DNA of 59,843 bases from UPXZ01 sp964634605 (GCA_964634605.1 CAZWLJ010000012.1:1-59843); one strand, 5' to 3'. Counted from the stretch's first letter, positions 9,448 to 18,522 are shown. Made by a program: numbers and translations. Notes: generated from the sequence alone by a model not told the origin.

Positions 9448-9479
9448 AAATCCGGACGGAATAAATTCGTGGAAAACAA

Positions 9480-9511
9480 AAGGCGAAACTTCAGGTTTCG
9501 CCTTTCGTTTT
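9480..9511. terminator. Bidirectional terminator between GH31 and superoxide dismutase genes
   Basis: A perfect 10-bp stem (9480-9489 with 9495-9504), 5-base loop, T-rich flank on the plus side and A-rich flank on the left. It sits between convergent genes. Confidence 0.8.
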
Positions 9512-10189
9512 TTACTTTAAACCCGCAAGCTCACTTACCTTGTTCCAGTTCACCACATTCCAGAATGCCTTCACGTAAGCAGCGCGTTTCGACTGGTATT
9601 TCAGGTAATAGGCATGTTCCCACACATCCAGAGCCAGAACAGGTTTTCCTTTCAGCGTGCTGAACGGCATCAGCATATTGTCCTGGTTGGGAGTGGATTC
9701 AATGTAAAACTTACCGTCTGTTTTCAAAAGTAACCATACCCAGCCCGATCCAAAACGACCCGTGGCAGCTTTTTCAAACTCATCCCTGAACTTATCTACG
9801 CTGCCAAATTGCTCTGAAATCTTGTTTTCAAGAGCCGGTGACATTTTTGTGGTTCCGGCACGTGCCATTATCTTCCAGAAAAAGGTATGATTAAAATGCC
9901 CTCCGCCGTTATTACGGACGGAAGTCCGGATATCTTTCGGCAATTTGTTGATTTTTGTCAGCAGTTCGCTGATATCCAGGTTATTGTATTGCGGATATTT
10001 TTCGAGTGCTTTGTTCAGATTGTTCACGTAAGCAGCATGGTGAGCTGTATGATGTATGCGCATGGTGGTGCTGTCAATAAATGGTTCCAGAGCTCCGTAA
10101 TCATAGTCAAGAGCAGGTAATTTGTACTGACCGAATGCCAGTGCGGACGCAAATACCATGAAGGTTAACAGAAATTGTATTCGTTTCAT
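9512..10189 (-). CDS. Exported iron/manganese superoxide dismutase
   Basis: The 225-residue protein aligns by eye with Fe/Mn superoxide dismutases: HHTAHHAAYVNNLN near the start of the mature part, GGGHFNHTFFW in the middle, and DVWEHAYYLKY near the end supply the metal ligands (His, His, Asp, His). It dismutates superoxide to hydrogen peroxide and oxygen. Unusually for this family, the first ~20 residues form a signal peptide (MKRIQFLLTFMVFASALAFG), so it should act in the periplasm or outside the cell. The gene is convergent with GH31 and divergent from the outer-membrane protein gene. Iron versus manganese preference cannot be told from the sequence. Confidence 0.93.
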   Translation of the reverse strand: MKRIQFLLTFMVFASALAFGQYKLPALDYDYGALEPFIDSTTMRIHHTAHHAAYVNNLNKALEKYPQYNNLDISELLTKINKLPKDIRTSVRNNGGGHFNHTFFWKIMARAGTTKMSPALENKISEQFGSVDKFRDEFEKAATGRFGSGWVWLLLKTDGKFYIESTPNQDNMLMPFSTLKGKPVLALDVWEHAYYLKYQSKRAAYVKAFWNVVNWNKVSELAGLK

Positions 10190-10463
10190 AATGAGTTAAT
10201 TTAAATTGATTATAAATAGCATTCTTTTTCTGCTATAACAATATTATGATTAATTTGTTTACCCGATTAAACTTTCAAAAAGGAAAACAGTCGAATGAAT
10301 AAATGTAACTTCAGATCACTCATTTTTTAATAAATTATTACGAAGGGCACTTCTAAAGAAATGTCATTTTTTTATTAAAAAAATGAAACATGCAGATATG
10401 AGATGTATCGAATAAAAGCGATTGGTTACATTTGACAATAAATTCTAAAAATTAAAAAATCAG
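10190..10463. other. AT-rich divergent promoter region
   Basis: No gene is seen. On the plus strand TACATTTG (10427-10434) fits the -7 consensus and lies 29 bases before the ATG at 10464; no good match was found for the minus-strand dismutase gene. Confidence 0.4.
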
Positions 10464-13298
10464 ATGAAAAAGTTTCTGATCCTGTTTTTATGTTTTGCCG
10501 GAAGTATTGCACTTCAGGCACAGTATTCTGTCAAGTCAAAAATAGCAAGTAAAACCACGGGTAATCCGCTGGAATTTGTGGCAATCCGGTTGCTCACGTC
10601 CGATTCCACGTATGTGACCGGACAGTCGACCGATTCGCTTGGTGAATTTACACTCAAAGACATCAGGCCGGGTAAATACATACTTCGGGCAACATCAGTG
10701 GGTTATACCGATTTCAGTCAGAATCTGGAGCTGAAAAACCGAAATGTTTTACTGGAAAATATCCTGATGGAAGAAGACTCGAAAGTGCTGAAAGACCTCG
10801 AGGTATCGGGCACAGCCGTGCAGGTGGTTACCAAAGGTGATACCATAGAATATAATGCAACGACATTCAAAATCGGTCAGAATGCTGTGGTCGAAGATTT
10901 GCTGAAAAAAATGCCGGGGGTGGAAATTACCACCGAGGGAAAAATCATGGTCAACGGACAGGAAGTAAAAAAAATCAGGGTCGACGGTAAAAAGTTTTTT
11001 GGCGAAGATATGGAAATGTCTACTAAAAACATTCCGGCCGATATGATAGATAAGGTACAGGTGGTCGATCAGAAATCTGAAATGGCACAGCTCACAGGTT
11101 TTGATGATGGCGAAACGGAACGTATCATCAATCTTACCATCAAGCGCGACCGCAGGCAGGGAGTATTCGGAAATGTACAGCTTGGAGCCGGTGCAGATAT
11201 CAATCCTGAATTCAGGTACGATGCAAACTCGTTTCTGAACATCATGGATGGTGAAACCCGCTCGTCGATTACTGCCGGAGCCAACAATACCAACACGGCA
11301 CGAAGCCGCAGGGGCAGGGGTGGATTCGGAGGTGGCAGAAGCGGTATCACCGCCACTCAAAACCTCGGATACAATATCAACACACCATTAAGCAGTAAAC
11401 TGATTACTGGTGGCGATGTGACATTCAATCACTCGGATAATCTGGTACTATCCGAAAGTCAGAGAGAAAACTACCTGCAGGACGGAACCTATCAAAACAA
11501 CTCCAACCGGATGAGCAACCGTGAAAATTACCAGGGAAACCTGAGGTTCGAAATGGAATGGAAACCCGACAGCCTGAACTCAGTAATTATCCAGCCCAAC
11601 ATTGGATTCACCCGGTCATTCTCGAACAGTACTTCTGAATATCTTTATCTGAAGGAAAACGACAGCACAAGCTGGGGAAATACCCGAAACCGGGGCGACG
11701 GACTCGACCGCGATGCCGGAATAACCTTTATCTACAATCGGAAACTGGCAAAACCCGGACGAACTTTTACTACACGCCTGAGTACCAATATGACGCTTGG
11801 AGATGACGACGGCATGAATTACTCCGAAAAAAACACCGGAAATTCAGTCACCGTTGTTGATCAGAAAAGCAAAAATACTTCCAGCAGTATCAATGCCAAT
11901 TTGCGGTTGTCGTACGTGGAACCTCTGGGCGCATCCCGCAAACATTTTCTGGAATCATCATTGTCGCTCTATGCAAATTCGCGTAATTCAGTCCGCGATC
12001 TTTTTGACCAGGATAATAACGGAAATTACACCGTGAAAAACAACGAGTACAGCAATGAATTTTCGAACCGGTTTTTCAGGGAAACCCTCGAACTGAACTA
12101 TCGCTATGTGCTGCCCGCTTACAACATGACGCTTGGTTTCTCAGCCGAACCGTCCCAAACTTACAGCACCACCATTTACGGCGACAATACCGGTATTCCG
12201 ATAGAAAATGAAGTAGTCAACCTGGCACCGGCTGCCCGTTTTCAGTACAACTTCGGTAAAAGAAATTTTGCCCGGCTGGAATATCGCGGACGCACTGAGC
12301 AACCCTCAATCAGCCAGATGCAGCCGGTGAAAAACAATACCGATCTGATGAACGAAACCGTGGGAAATCCATCGCTCAATCCGGCTTTCAATCACAACCT
12401 GAGACTGATGTACTCCAACTACAACAGCGAAACATTTCGTTCGTTCAGCCTCGGAGTGTTCGGTAATGCCACTAAAGACGAACTCACTAGCAACAGCATT
12501 TACGACAATACTGGTAAAAGATACATACAGACGGTCAATTCCAGAGAACTTCCCTATAATCTGAATGCATTCTTCATGTATAATCAGCCTTTTCTGAAAA
12601 AATTTAATTTTTCGAACAATACTTCATTCGGCACGAGGCAGCAATACGGATACACCTCCAAAAATGTGAATGCAGGCGATATTGATCTTAATCACCTGCT
12701 GATAGGTGATTTAAGCAGTACCATAAGATACAATGCAGCCGAGAATATTTCGCTTAGCTTTACTCATGAGATTGTGGATGTAGCCGTTCGCGGAGGATTG
12801 AGTTACTCGTATACAAAGAATAACTTCAACAAGAAAGCTTCCGAAACCTACGACTGGACAAGCTCACTGAATTTCGGGCTGCGACCCACAAAAACGCTCA
12901 CATTCACTACCGATCTGAATTTCATGAAACAAAACGGGTATGCTGATTTTAACCCGTCACAATGGATTTGGAATGCTTCCATGGATGTGAATGCCTTCAA
13001 GGGAAAAGGTGTATTCTCGCTTCGGGTGGTTGATATACTGCGTCAGCAACAGAATATTAATCAGAGCGTAGGCGATAATTTTGTGGAATTCAGCAAATCC
13101 AACGCGCTTCCATCCTACTTCCTGGTCAGCTTCACGTATAAAATCAGCAATTTCAAGGGTGGAAATGCAACGGACCGCGAAAACTTGGAAAATATGAACC
13201 GCAGAGGACCCGGGATGGGAAGGGGAATGAGAATGGAGCCGGGCGGCGGACCCGGCGGCGGACCCGGTGGCACACCTCCTCCTCCTCCATTTATGTAA
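10464..13298 (+). CDS. Outer-membrane beta-barrel protein (TonB-dependent-receptor-like, OMP_b-brl_3 type)
   Basis: A signal peptide (about 1-19) is followed by a carboxypeptidase-regulatory-like Ig domain (about 20-110, STDSLGEFTLKDIRPGKY), then a plug-like region (GDTIEYNATTFK, VEDLLKKMPGVEI, VNGQEVKKIRVDGKKFFGED) and a long barrel of alternating strands. This matches the family of Bacteroidota outer-membrane beta-barrel proteins related to TonB-dependent receptors; no SusD partner lies next to it, so it is not an obvious Sus pair. The ligand is unknown. Odd features: an Arg/Gly-rich insert (RRGRGGFGGGRSG) about 280 residues in, and a Gly/Pro-rich tail (GGPGGGPGGTPPPPPFM) after the barrel, encoded by a 12-bp repeated unit. 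Most barrel proteins end in an aromatic residue of the last strand instead. Confidence 0.85.
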   Translation: MKKFLILFLCFAGSIALQAQYSVKSKIASKTTGNPLEFVAIRLLTSDSTYVTGQSTDSLGEFTLKDIRPGKYILRATSVGYTDFSQNLELKNRNVLLENILMEEDSKVLKDLEVSGTAVQVVTKGDTIEYNATTFKIGQNAVVEDLLKKMPGVEITTEGKIMVNGQEVKKIRVDGKKFFGEDMEMSTKNIPADMIDKVQVVDQKSEMAQLTGFDDGETERIINLTIKRDRRQGVFGNVQLGAGADINPEFRYDANSFLNIMDGETRSSITAGANNTNTARSRRGRGGFGGGRSGITATQNLGYNINTPLSSKLITGGDVTFNHSDNLVLSESQRENYLQDGTYQNNSNRMSNRENYQGNLRFEMEWKPDSLNSVIIQPNIGFTRSFSNSTSEYLYLKENDSTSWGNTRNRGDGLDRDAGITFIYNRKLAKPGRTFTTRLSTNMTLGDDDGMNYSEKNTGNSVTVVDQKSKNTSSSINANLRLSYVEPLGASRKHFLESSLSLYANSRNSVRDLFDQDNNGNYTVKNNEYSNEFSNRFFRETLELNYRYVLPAYNMTLGFSAEPSQTYSTTIYGDNTGIPIENEVVNLAPAARFQYNFGKRNFARLEYRGRTEQPSISQMQPVKNNTDLMNETVGNPSLNPAFNHNLRLMYSNYNSETFRSFSLGVFGNATKDELTSNSIYDNTGKRYIQTVNSRELPYNLNAFFMYNQPFLKKFNFSNNTSFGTRQQYGYTSKNVNAGDIDLNHLLIGDLSSTIRYNAAENISLSFTHEIVDVAVRGGLSYSYTKNNFNKKASETYDWTSSLNFGLRPTKTLTFTTDLNFMKQNGYADFNPSQWIWNASMDVNAFKGKGVFSLRVVDILRQQQNINQSVGDNFVEFSKSNALPSYFLVSFTYKISNFKGGNATDRENLENMNRRGPGMGRGMRMEPGGGPGGGPGGTPPPPPFM

Positions 13299-13482
13299 AA
13301 AGAGACTATGAAGTTGTCTGCATAAGAGTCATTCGGGAAATTTCAATAAGAACCAGGGAGTGACAAATGACCTGTTGCCCGGTAAATCCGGGCGGGATTA
13401 TGTGTCTGTGATGTAAAAAAACAGTTTTTATGTTCATTAAAAATTAACTTTTTGTGGTGCTGATTGTTCGAACTGAAGAAAT

Positions 13483-14418
13483 ATGCTTGAAATGAAAAAA
13501 ATAAAAATTGCTTTTTTGGGGCTGGGAGGAGTTGGTGGTTTCTACGGAGGAAAACTGGCTAAGAGATACAGCCGTACGGGTGAGGTGGAAATCTCATTCA
13601 TTGCGCGCGGTGAACACCTGCAAGCCATTAAGGAATCAGGTATTCGAATCACCACCGATGAAGAGGATTTCATCGCAAAACCGGATATGGTTACCGACAA
13701 TCCATCCGAAATAGGTGAAGTGGATTACGTGATTATGACTACCAAAAGTTACGATCTGAAATCATCCATCGAAGAGATAAAACCATGTATCGGAGAACAT
13801 ACTGTCATTCTGCCGTTGCTCAACGGCGGCGATATTACCGAACGTATCCGCGAAATTTTGCCCGATAATACAATCTGGAGCGGGTGCTCATACATAGTGA
13901 GCCGTAAAACCCGGCCCGGAGTAATACGCACTTCGGGTTCGTTCCACAAATTGCTTTTTGGTTATGATCAGGGAGTGAACGAACAATTAATCCGTTTTGA
14001 AAAACTGCTTCAGGAGGCAGATGTGGATGCAAATCTTGCCGGGAATATCCGCGAAGCCATCTGGAAGAAATTTTTCTTTATATCTGTATCAGCTTCACTT
14101 ACTTCGTATTTTGATGTAGGCTTCAATGAACTGGTAAATACTGAAGAGCACCTGAACATGACTGCAGGCATGGCCGAAGAATTTCTGAAAGTAGCCAAAG
14201 CCGAAGGAATAAACCTGGGCGAAAATGCGGTGGAACAGGTTATAAATCGTTCGGAAGTACTACCCGCGGGCACCACAACTTCCATGCACAGCGACTTCAA
14301 AGCGGGCAACCGCACCGAAGTGGAAACACTCACCGGAGTAATTGTTCAGCTGGCCCAAAAACACAGAATCTATGTGCCACTTTACGAAACGGTTTATAAA
14401 GCACTTAAAAACAGATAG
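13483..14418 (+). CDS. panE: 2-dehydropantoate 2-reductase (ketopantoate reductase)
   Basis: An N-terminal Rossmann fold with NADPH-binding GLGGVGGFYGG, a MTTKSYD segment, the middle NGGD region, and a C-terminal helical domain (IREAIWKKFFFI; SSMHSDFKAGNRTEVE type motif) match ApbA/PanE. It reduces ketopantoate to pantoate in pantothenate and CoA synthesis. Length (311) is normal. An in-frame ATG at 13492 is also possible and would begin MKKIKIAFLG. It stands alone, 40 kb from a pan/coa operon that carries another candidate ketopantoate reductase. Confidence 0.88.
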   Translation: MLEMKKIKIAFLGLGGVGGFYGGKLAKRYSRTGEVEISFIARGEHLQAIKESGIRITTDEEDFIAKPDMVTDNPSEIGEVDYVIMTTKSYDLKSSIEEIKPCIGEHTVILPLLNGGDITERIREILPDNTIWSGCSYIVSRKTRPGVIRTSGSFHKLLFGYDQGVNEQLIRFEKLLQEADVDANLAGNIREAIWKKFFFISVSASLTSYFDVGFNELVNTEEHLNMTAGMAEEFLKVAKAEGINLGENAVEQVINRSEVLPAGTTTSMHSDFKAGNRTEVETLTGVIVQLAQKHRIYVPLYETVYKALKNR

Positions 14419-14589
14419 TTAAGTGCCCATAGTTCCTTGTTTCACGTTTCACTTTCCGTGTATCTTAATGCCTGAAAAAGCATAGACAGTATTGTCTTTG
14501 TTCTAAAAAAGATATGTTCAAAAGTTTTCGACGTTTTGAAGTTGTTTATGCTTTTAAAAATCCCCATTCAAGGAATTTAGGGGGCTTTA

Positions 14590-14901
14590 CTACGCTTCGC
14601 CTCCAAAACCCATTGGCATTGGCGGCATCATATTGTTTTCGGGAGTTTTGATTTTGCCGTTTTGCTGTTCGTATTTAGCCACGTTATCCTGCAGGGCGAA
14701 AAGAAGCCGCTTGGCATGTTCGGGAGTTAGAATAATACGTGATTTAACATTCGCTTTGGGCGTTCCGGGCATGATACGGATAAAGTCAACCACAAATTCC
14801 GATGTGGAGTGAGAAATGATAGCCAGATTCGAGTATATACCCTCGGCAACTTCAGCCGATAATTCGATGTTCAGTTGGTTATCCTGATTATTGATTTCCA
14901 T
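14590..14901 (-). CDS. DUF3467 domain-containing protein
   Basis: A 103-residue protein, ATG at 14901 (MEINNQDNQLNIELSAEVAEG); a TTG further upstream adds an unlikely extension. It contains the DUF3467 pattern (VVDFIRIMPG, ILTPEHAKRLLFALQDNV) and ends in a Pro/Met/Gly-rich tail (NNMMPPMPMGFGG). The family is found widely in Bacteroidota; its function is not established. It has no operon partner here. Confidence 0.8.
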   Translation of the reverse strand: MEINNQDNQLNIELSAEVAEGIYSNLAIISHSTSEFVVDFIRIMPGTPKANVKSRIILTPEHAKRLLFALQDNVAKYEQQNGKIKTPENNMMPPMPMGFGGEA

Positions 14902-14945
14902 ATAAAGTGATTTTTCTGATGTTGATAACAAAAAACAAAGGTAAG

Positions 14946-14973
14946 AAAAAAAGTGAAATTATCTCTCACTTTT
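14946..14973 (-). terminator. Terminator for the phosphate butyryltransferase gene
   Basis: An 8-bp stem (14949-14956 with 14966-14973) read on the minus strand and followed by T residues. It lies between the end of ptb and the start of the DUF3467 gene, so the two genes seem to be separate transcripts. Confidence 0.6.
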
Positions 14974-14998
14974 CACATTTAGCGGTTCCGTATCGTTC

Positions 14999-15907
14999 TC
15001 AGGCAAGAATACATGCTACAGCAATGCTGTAAAATTTGGATAGTGCTGTTTCGCTGCGTGATGTGAGAACACAAGGTTTAGATGTGCCCTGCAGAATGCC
15101 GCCCATCTGTGCGTTGGCAAAGAGCGCTACTCCTTTGTAAAAAACGTTGGCGCATCCGAAATCCGGAAAAATAAGTACGTCGGCATCGCCAAGCAAGGGT
15201 GAGGGGACTTTTTTTATACCGCCTCTTTCTGAATCCAGAGCCAGAAAAATATCCAGAGGTCCGTCGATAATCACGTTACCAAATTCTCCCGCACGCCACA
15301 TTTGCATGATATCCAGGTAATCCTGCATAAACTGGATTTTAGGATTGGCAACTTCGGTAGCATGTATTAATGCCACTTTGGGGGTTGTAAGTCCGAATTT
15401 GTAGCAGGTGTTGATGGCATATTTTATCATGGCTTTCCGTTGCTCAAGCGTGGGATAGGGGATAACTGCCGGGTCGGAGAAGAAAATGAGCTTGTGGTAA
15501 CCCGGAATTTCGAGGGCGGCATTGTAGGTAAGCACATTGCCCGGGGGCATGAGTCCTTTTTGCTTGTCGAGTATTGCCCGCAGAATGACGTCGGTATTTA
15601 CCAGCCCTTTCATCAGTATATCACATTCGCCATCTTTCACCATGCGCACAGCTTCGAGGGTAGCTTCGGTCGCATCAGGCTTGTCGATGATGTGGATGTA
15701 CGTTGAAATGTCCGGCTTTTCGAGCAGGTATGGTTCTATAACTGCCACGTCGCCCACCAGGTAAGCCTCAACGATTCCTTCATTTACAGCATTAATTACA
15801 GCATCGAGCGTATGCGAATCCACCGCATTGGCAACTGCCATACGTTTGCGATGGTTAGACCCCGTCAGATGCGATGTCAGATCTTTGAATGATGTGATTG
15901 GCTGCAT
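14999..15907 (-). CDS. ptb: Phosphate butyryltransferase / phosphate acetyltransferase
   Basis: The 302-residue sequence fits the Ptb branch of the phosphate acetyl/butyryltransferase family: RMAVANAVDSHTLDAV at the N-terminus, MKGLVNTDVILRAIL in the middle, VALIHATEVANPKI and GPLDIFLALDSE later. It would exchange CoA and phosphate on an acyl group, such as butyryl-CoA to butyryl phosphate. Usually a butyrate kinase gene follows ptb; none lies in this window and the gene is bounded by its own promoter and terminator. Acyl chain preference cannot be decided from the sequence. Confidence 0.85.
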   Translation of the reverse strand: MQPITSFKDLTSHLTGSNHRKRMAVANAVDSHTLDAVINAVNEGIVEAYLVGDVAVIEPYLLEKPDISTYIHIIDKPDATEATLEAVRMVKDGECDILMKGLVNTDVILRAILDKQKGLMPPGNVLTYNAALEIPGYHKLIFFSDPAVIPYPTLEQRKAMIKYAINTCYKFGLTTPKVALIHATEVANPKIQFMQDYLDIMQMWRAGEFGNVIIDGPLDIFLALDSERGGIKKVPSPLLGDADVLIFPDFGCANVFYKGVALFANAQMGGILQGTSKPCVLTSRSETALSKFYSIAVACILA

Positions 15908-16246
15908 GGCAGATAATTAACGCATGAATTCAATGCAAAATTATAAATTTATTTTTAGCCTGCAAGTTTATTGTCACGGCCGGAAAAATACCAGCAGGGC
16001 ATAAAATTACAAATAGTCAGGAATGAAATTGGTTCTGAGGGTTTTTATTATTTTTCTCCCTTGTTGCATATTAATTCCGTATAAAACTGACTTGATTTTT
16101 TTTCGTTTTTTTTTATTTCAGGCTGACGAACATTTGGCAGTTCTGAAACGTTAGGTAGTTGATTTTTGAAAGAAAATAAAAACGAATAGCTGTGACTGAT
16201 ATTTCTGAACGGTTTGAGTCAGGCATTTCATTAAAGAGAATCAGAT
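15908..16246. other. Divergent intergenic region between ptb and osmC
   Basis: No gene is seen. It holds the ptb promoter (15936-15965, minus strand). No clear TAnnTTTG box was found in front of osmC. T-rich stretches (16090-16120) are unexplained. Confidence 0.5.
15936..15965 (-). promoter_or_regulatory. Promoter of ptb (TTG-N19-TAATTTTG)
   Basis: Read on the minus strand: TTG (15963-15965), 19-base spacer, TAATTTTG (15936-15943). This is a close match to the Bacteroidota housekeeping promoter and lies ~30 bases before the ATG. Confidence 0.7.
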
Positions 16247-16666
16247 ATGAAACATTCAATTAGTTCCGAATGGAAAGGCAATTTGACTTTTGAAGCCACA
16301 ATTGGCGAACACAAAGTGATAAACGACGCACCTGAAGAGGCTGGTGGCAATAACCTGGGACCGAGTCCGAAGAAAATGCTGCTTGTTGCCCTTGCCGGAT
16401 GCACGGGGATGGATGTAGTTTCCATTCTCAGAAAGATGCGTGTGAATATCGAAAAATGCAACATCAGCGTGGAAGCTGACATGACGGATGAACATCCGAA
16501 ATACTACGAACGTATGCACGTGATATACGAATTCACCGGCACAGACCTGCCTGTGGAAAAACTTCAGAAAGCCGTGAAAATGTCGGAAGAAACGTATTGC
16601 GGGGTGGAAGCGCTTTTCAGGAAAGCAATTGAGGTAACTTCGGAAATTCGGGTGAAAAAGAGCTGA
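16247..16666 (+). CDS. OsmC family peroxiredoxin-like protein
   Basis: The 139-residue protein has the OsmC/Ohr fold: GPSPKKMLLVALAGCTGMDVVSIL with the first catalytic Cys, and EETYCGVEALF with the second Cys. Such proteins reduce organic hydroperoxides with a Cys pair; this branch (YhfA/OsmC-like) is less well defined than Ohr. Two genes for oxidative-stress-type proteins (this and the exported dismutase) lie within 7 kb, but not in one operon. A strong terminator follows directly. Confidence 0.88.
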   Translation: MKHSISSEWKGNLTFEATIGEHKVINDAPEEAGGNNLGPSPKKMLLVALAGCTGMDVVSILRKMRVNIEKCNISVEADMTDEHPKYYERMHVIYEFTGTDLPVEKLQKAVKMSEETYCGVEALFRKAIEVTSEIRVKKS

Positions 16667-16693
16667 AATCCGGTTTCAGAGTGAATGATATTG

Positions 16694-16737
16694 AAGGAGC
16701 AAAGGGGCTGAAACCCTTTGCTCCTTCATTTTTTTTT
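16694..16737 (+). terminator. Rho-independent terminator of osmC
   Basis: A perfect 13-bp stem (16694-16706 with 16714-16726), 7-base loop and a T-run. Confidence 0.9.
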
Positions 16738-16742
16738 ACAGC

Positions 16743-16886
16743 ATGAATAACCTGTACTTTCTTACCGCCGTTTTTTTTGAAAACAAGTCAATAAATCCTG
16801 AAATTCACAATTTCGTACGGATTGTAAAAAACCTGTGTGTTGATTACGAAGATTTTACGGTCAAAGAGGCATTAGTTTCAAAATAA
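16743..16886 (+). CDS. Possible 47-residue small protein
   Basis: An open frame from ATG (16743) to TAA (16884-16886), 47 codons, lies between the osmC terminator and the DUF3943 gene. The start lies only 6 bases beyond the terminator T-run and no ribosome-binding site is seen. The peptide (MNNLYFLTAVFFENK..., VRIVKNLCVDYEDF) matches nothing I recognise. It may be chance, or the remnant of a longer gene. Confidence 0.22.
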   Translation: MNNLYFLTAVFFENKSINPEIHNFVRIVKNLCVDYEDFTVKEALVSK

Positions 16887-16933
16887 TTGATTATTATTGC
16901 AGAGCGTTAAAAAACAAACATTAACATTAAAGT

Positions 16934-17650
16934 ATGACAGTGGTTATAAAGTCAATGAGGTTGGTGGTATTAATAGCTGTACTGATAATTCATGCTGTTT
17001 TTTCAAATGTCAAAGGTCAGGATTCATTGCGGACAGTACCCGCTGAAGAAGATTCACTTTCGCTATCTTTGCAGCAGGTACCCGACTCTGTTAAGTCAGG
17101 TTCACAGCAATTCAATTTTGAGAATCGCTCTTTGGGAAACAAATTTTTGCGGAGTTCCGCCTATTCATTTCTCTACAGTTTAACAATTGGGATCTATTTG
17201 TTTACATTACCTGATGAAGTCACCCAATGGTATGCTGATGATAAATTCCATCTTTCGGTCATAAAAAATCAATACAAAAAATCTTTTACCTCACCACCGG
17301 TCATCGATCATGATTTATGGATTGTTAATTATATTGGTCATCCGTACCAGGGCGCATTTTATTATAATTCCATTCGGTCGCAGGGTGGTACATTCATCCA
17401 GTCGTCGCTTCACAATTTATTTCAATCTTTGTGCTGGGAGTATGTTTGGGAAGGAGGTTTCGAGCAGCCAAGCATACAGGATATGATTGTAACTCCGGTT
17501 TTAGGCTCGATACTGGGTGAATACACACACAAAGCAACTTTATCCATGCGAAGAAACGGATTTAAATGGTACGAAAAAGTGGCAGTGTGTCTTATCAATC
17601 CGGCTTATGCCATCAATAACGGATTCAGACCTGCAAATCACAGAAAATAG
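16934..17650 (+). CDS. DUF3943 domain-containing protein
   Basis: A 238-residue protein with an N-terminal hydrophobic signal segment (about 8-28). The conserved DUF3943 region is visible at IVNYIGHPYQGAFYYNSIRSQGG, followed by hydrophobic and aromatic stretches (FQSLCWEYVWEGGFE) and a C-terminal half with VLGSILGEYTHKA. Family function is unknown; members are secreted or outer-membrane-associated proteins of Bacteroidota and Proteobacteria. An alternative start is the ATG at codon 8. It is monocistronic as far as can be seen. Confidence 0.75.
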   Translation: MTVVIKSMRLVVLIAVLIIHAVFSNVKGQDSLRTVPAEEDSLSLSLQQVPDSVKSGSQQFNFENRSLGNKFLRSSAYSFLYSLTIGIYLFTLPDEVTQWYADDKFHLSVIKNQYKKSFTSPPVIDHDLWIVNYIGHPYQGAFYYNSIRSQGGTFIQSSLHNLFQSLCWEYVWEGGFEQPSIQDMIVTPVLGSILGEYTHKATLSMRRNGFKWYEKVAVCLINPAYAINNGFRPANHRK

Positions 17651-17922
17651 ATTTTCGTAAAAAATCAGTTCCCGGCCATTTTGCCCGGTAAAATACGGTT
17701 TAATCAACCTGAAAACATAACCTTCCATTTTCACTCAGATAATACGTTTAAGTTTCATTTTTAAAATTGCATACCCCGTGTTTGCATCATGTACTGTCTT
17801 TTTTTCCGTCTGAATTGTACTATTTCTCTTAAATAATCGTTATACTATCCGAATAAGACTGAATTATAGCACGGTTGCCAGTTCAGTCCTCTAATATGTT
17901 ACCATCTCAAATCGAATAAGCA

Positions 17923-18522
17923 ATGATTGACTATATAAAAGGAACATTAACCGACCTCACCCCGGCAAGTGTTGTGATTGAAACAGGCGGCATCGGATAT
18001 TTCATAAATATTTCGCTCCCCACCTACAGTGCTTTGCATAAAAATGAATCGGCTCAGCTGTACATTTATGAGGCAATTCGCGAAGATGCACATCTTTTGT
18101 TTGGTTTTATGAACCGGAGTGAACGTCAGTTGTTTCTGCTTCTGATATCGGTATCGGGTATCGGTGCCAATACAGCCCGTGTAATTATGTCGTCGTATTC
18201 CGCGTCAGAAATACAGCAGATGATTGCCGGTGGTGATGTGATGTCGCTCAATGCCATCAAGGGCATCGGTACTAAAACTGCCCAGCGCATTATCGTGGAT
18301 TTGAAAGATAAGATTCTCAAAATAGGCGACGGGGAAGAGTTTAAGCCGGGCGGTTCGTCTCCCGCTTTTGGACTTAATCCCGTGCGTGAAGAAACCATTG
18401 CAGCACTCACCATGCTTGGCTTTGCGGCTGCCGCATCGCAGAAAGTAGTGGATAAGATAATAGCTGAAAATGCATCACTTACCGTGGAACAAGTGATTAA
18501 GCAGGCTTTGAAAATGTTATAG
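17923..18522 (+). CDS. ruvA: Holliday junction branch migration protein RuvA
   Basis: The 199-residue protein begins MIDYIKGTLTDLTPASVVIETGGIGYFI, the usual RuvA OB fold, followed by helix-hairpin-helix motifs (LLISVSGIGANTAR; LNAIKGIGTKTAQRI) and a C-terminal domain (ETIAALTMLGFAAAAS). RuvA forms tetramers on Holliday junctions and recruits the RuvB helicase. ruvB is not in the window; ruvC lies at 36.3 kb. It is followed after about 60 bases by sprA, a gene order seen in many Bacteroidota. Confidence 0.97.
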   Translation: MIDYIKGTLTDLTPASVVIETGGIGYFINISLPTYSALHKNESAQLYIYEAIREDAHLLFGFMNRSERQLFLLLISVSGIGANTARVIMSSYSASEIQQMIAGGDVMSLNAIKGIGTKTAQRIIVDLKDKILKIGDGEEFKPGGSSPAFGLNPVREETIAALTMLGFAAAASQKVVDKIIAENASLTVEQVIKQALKML

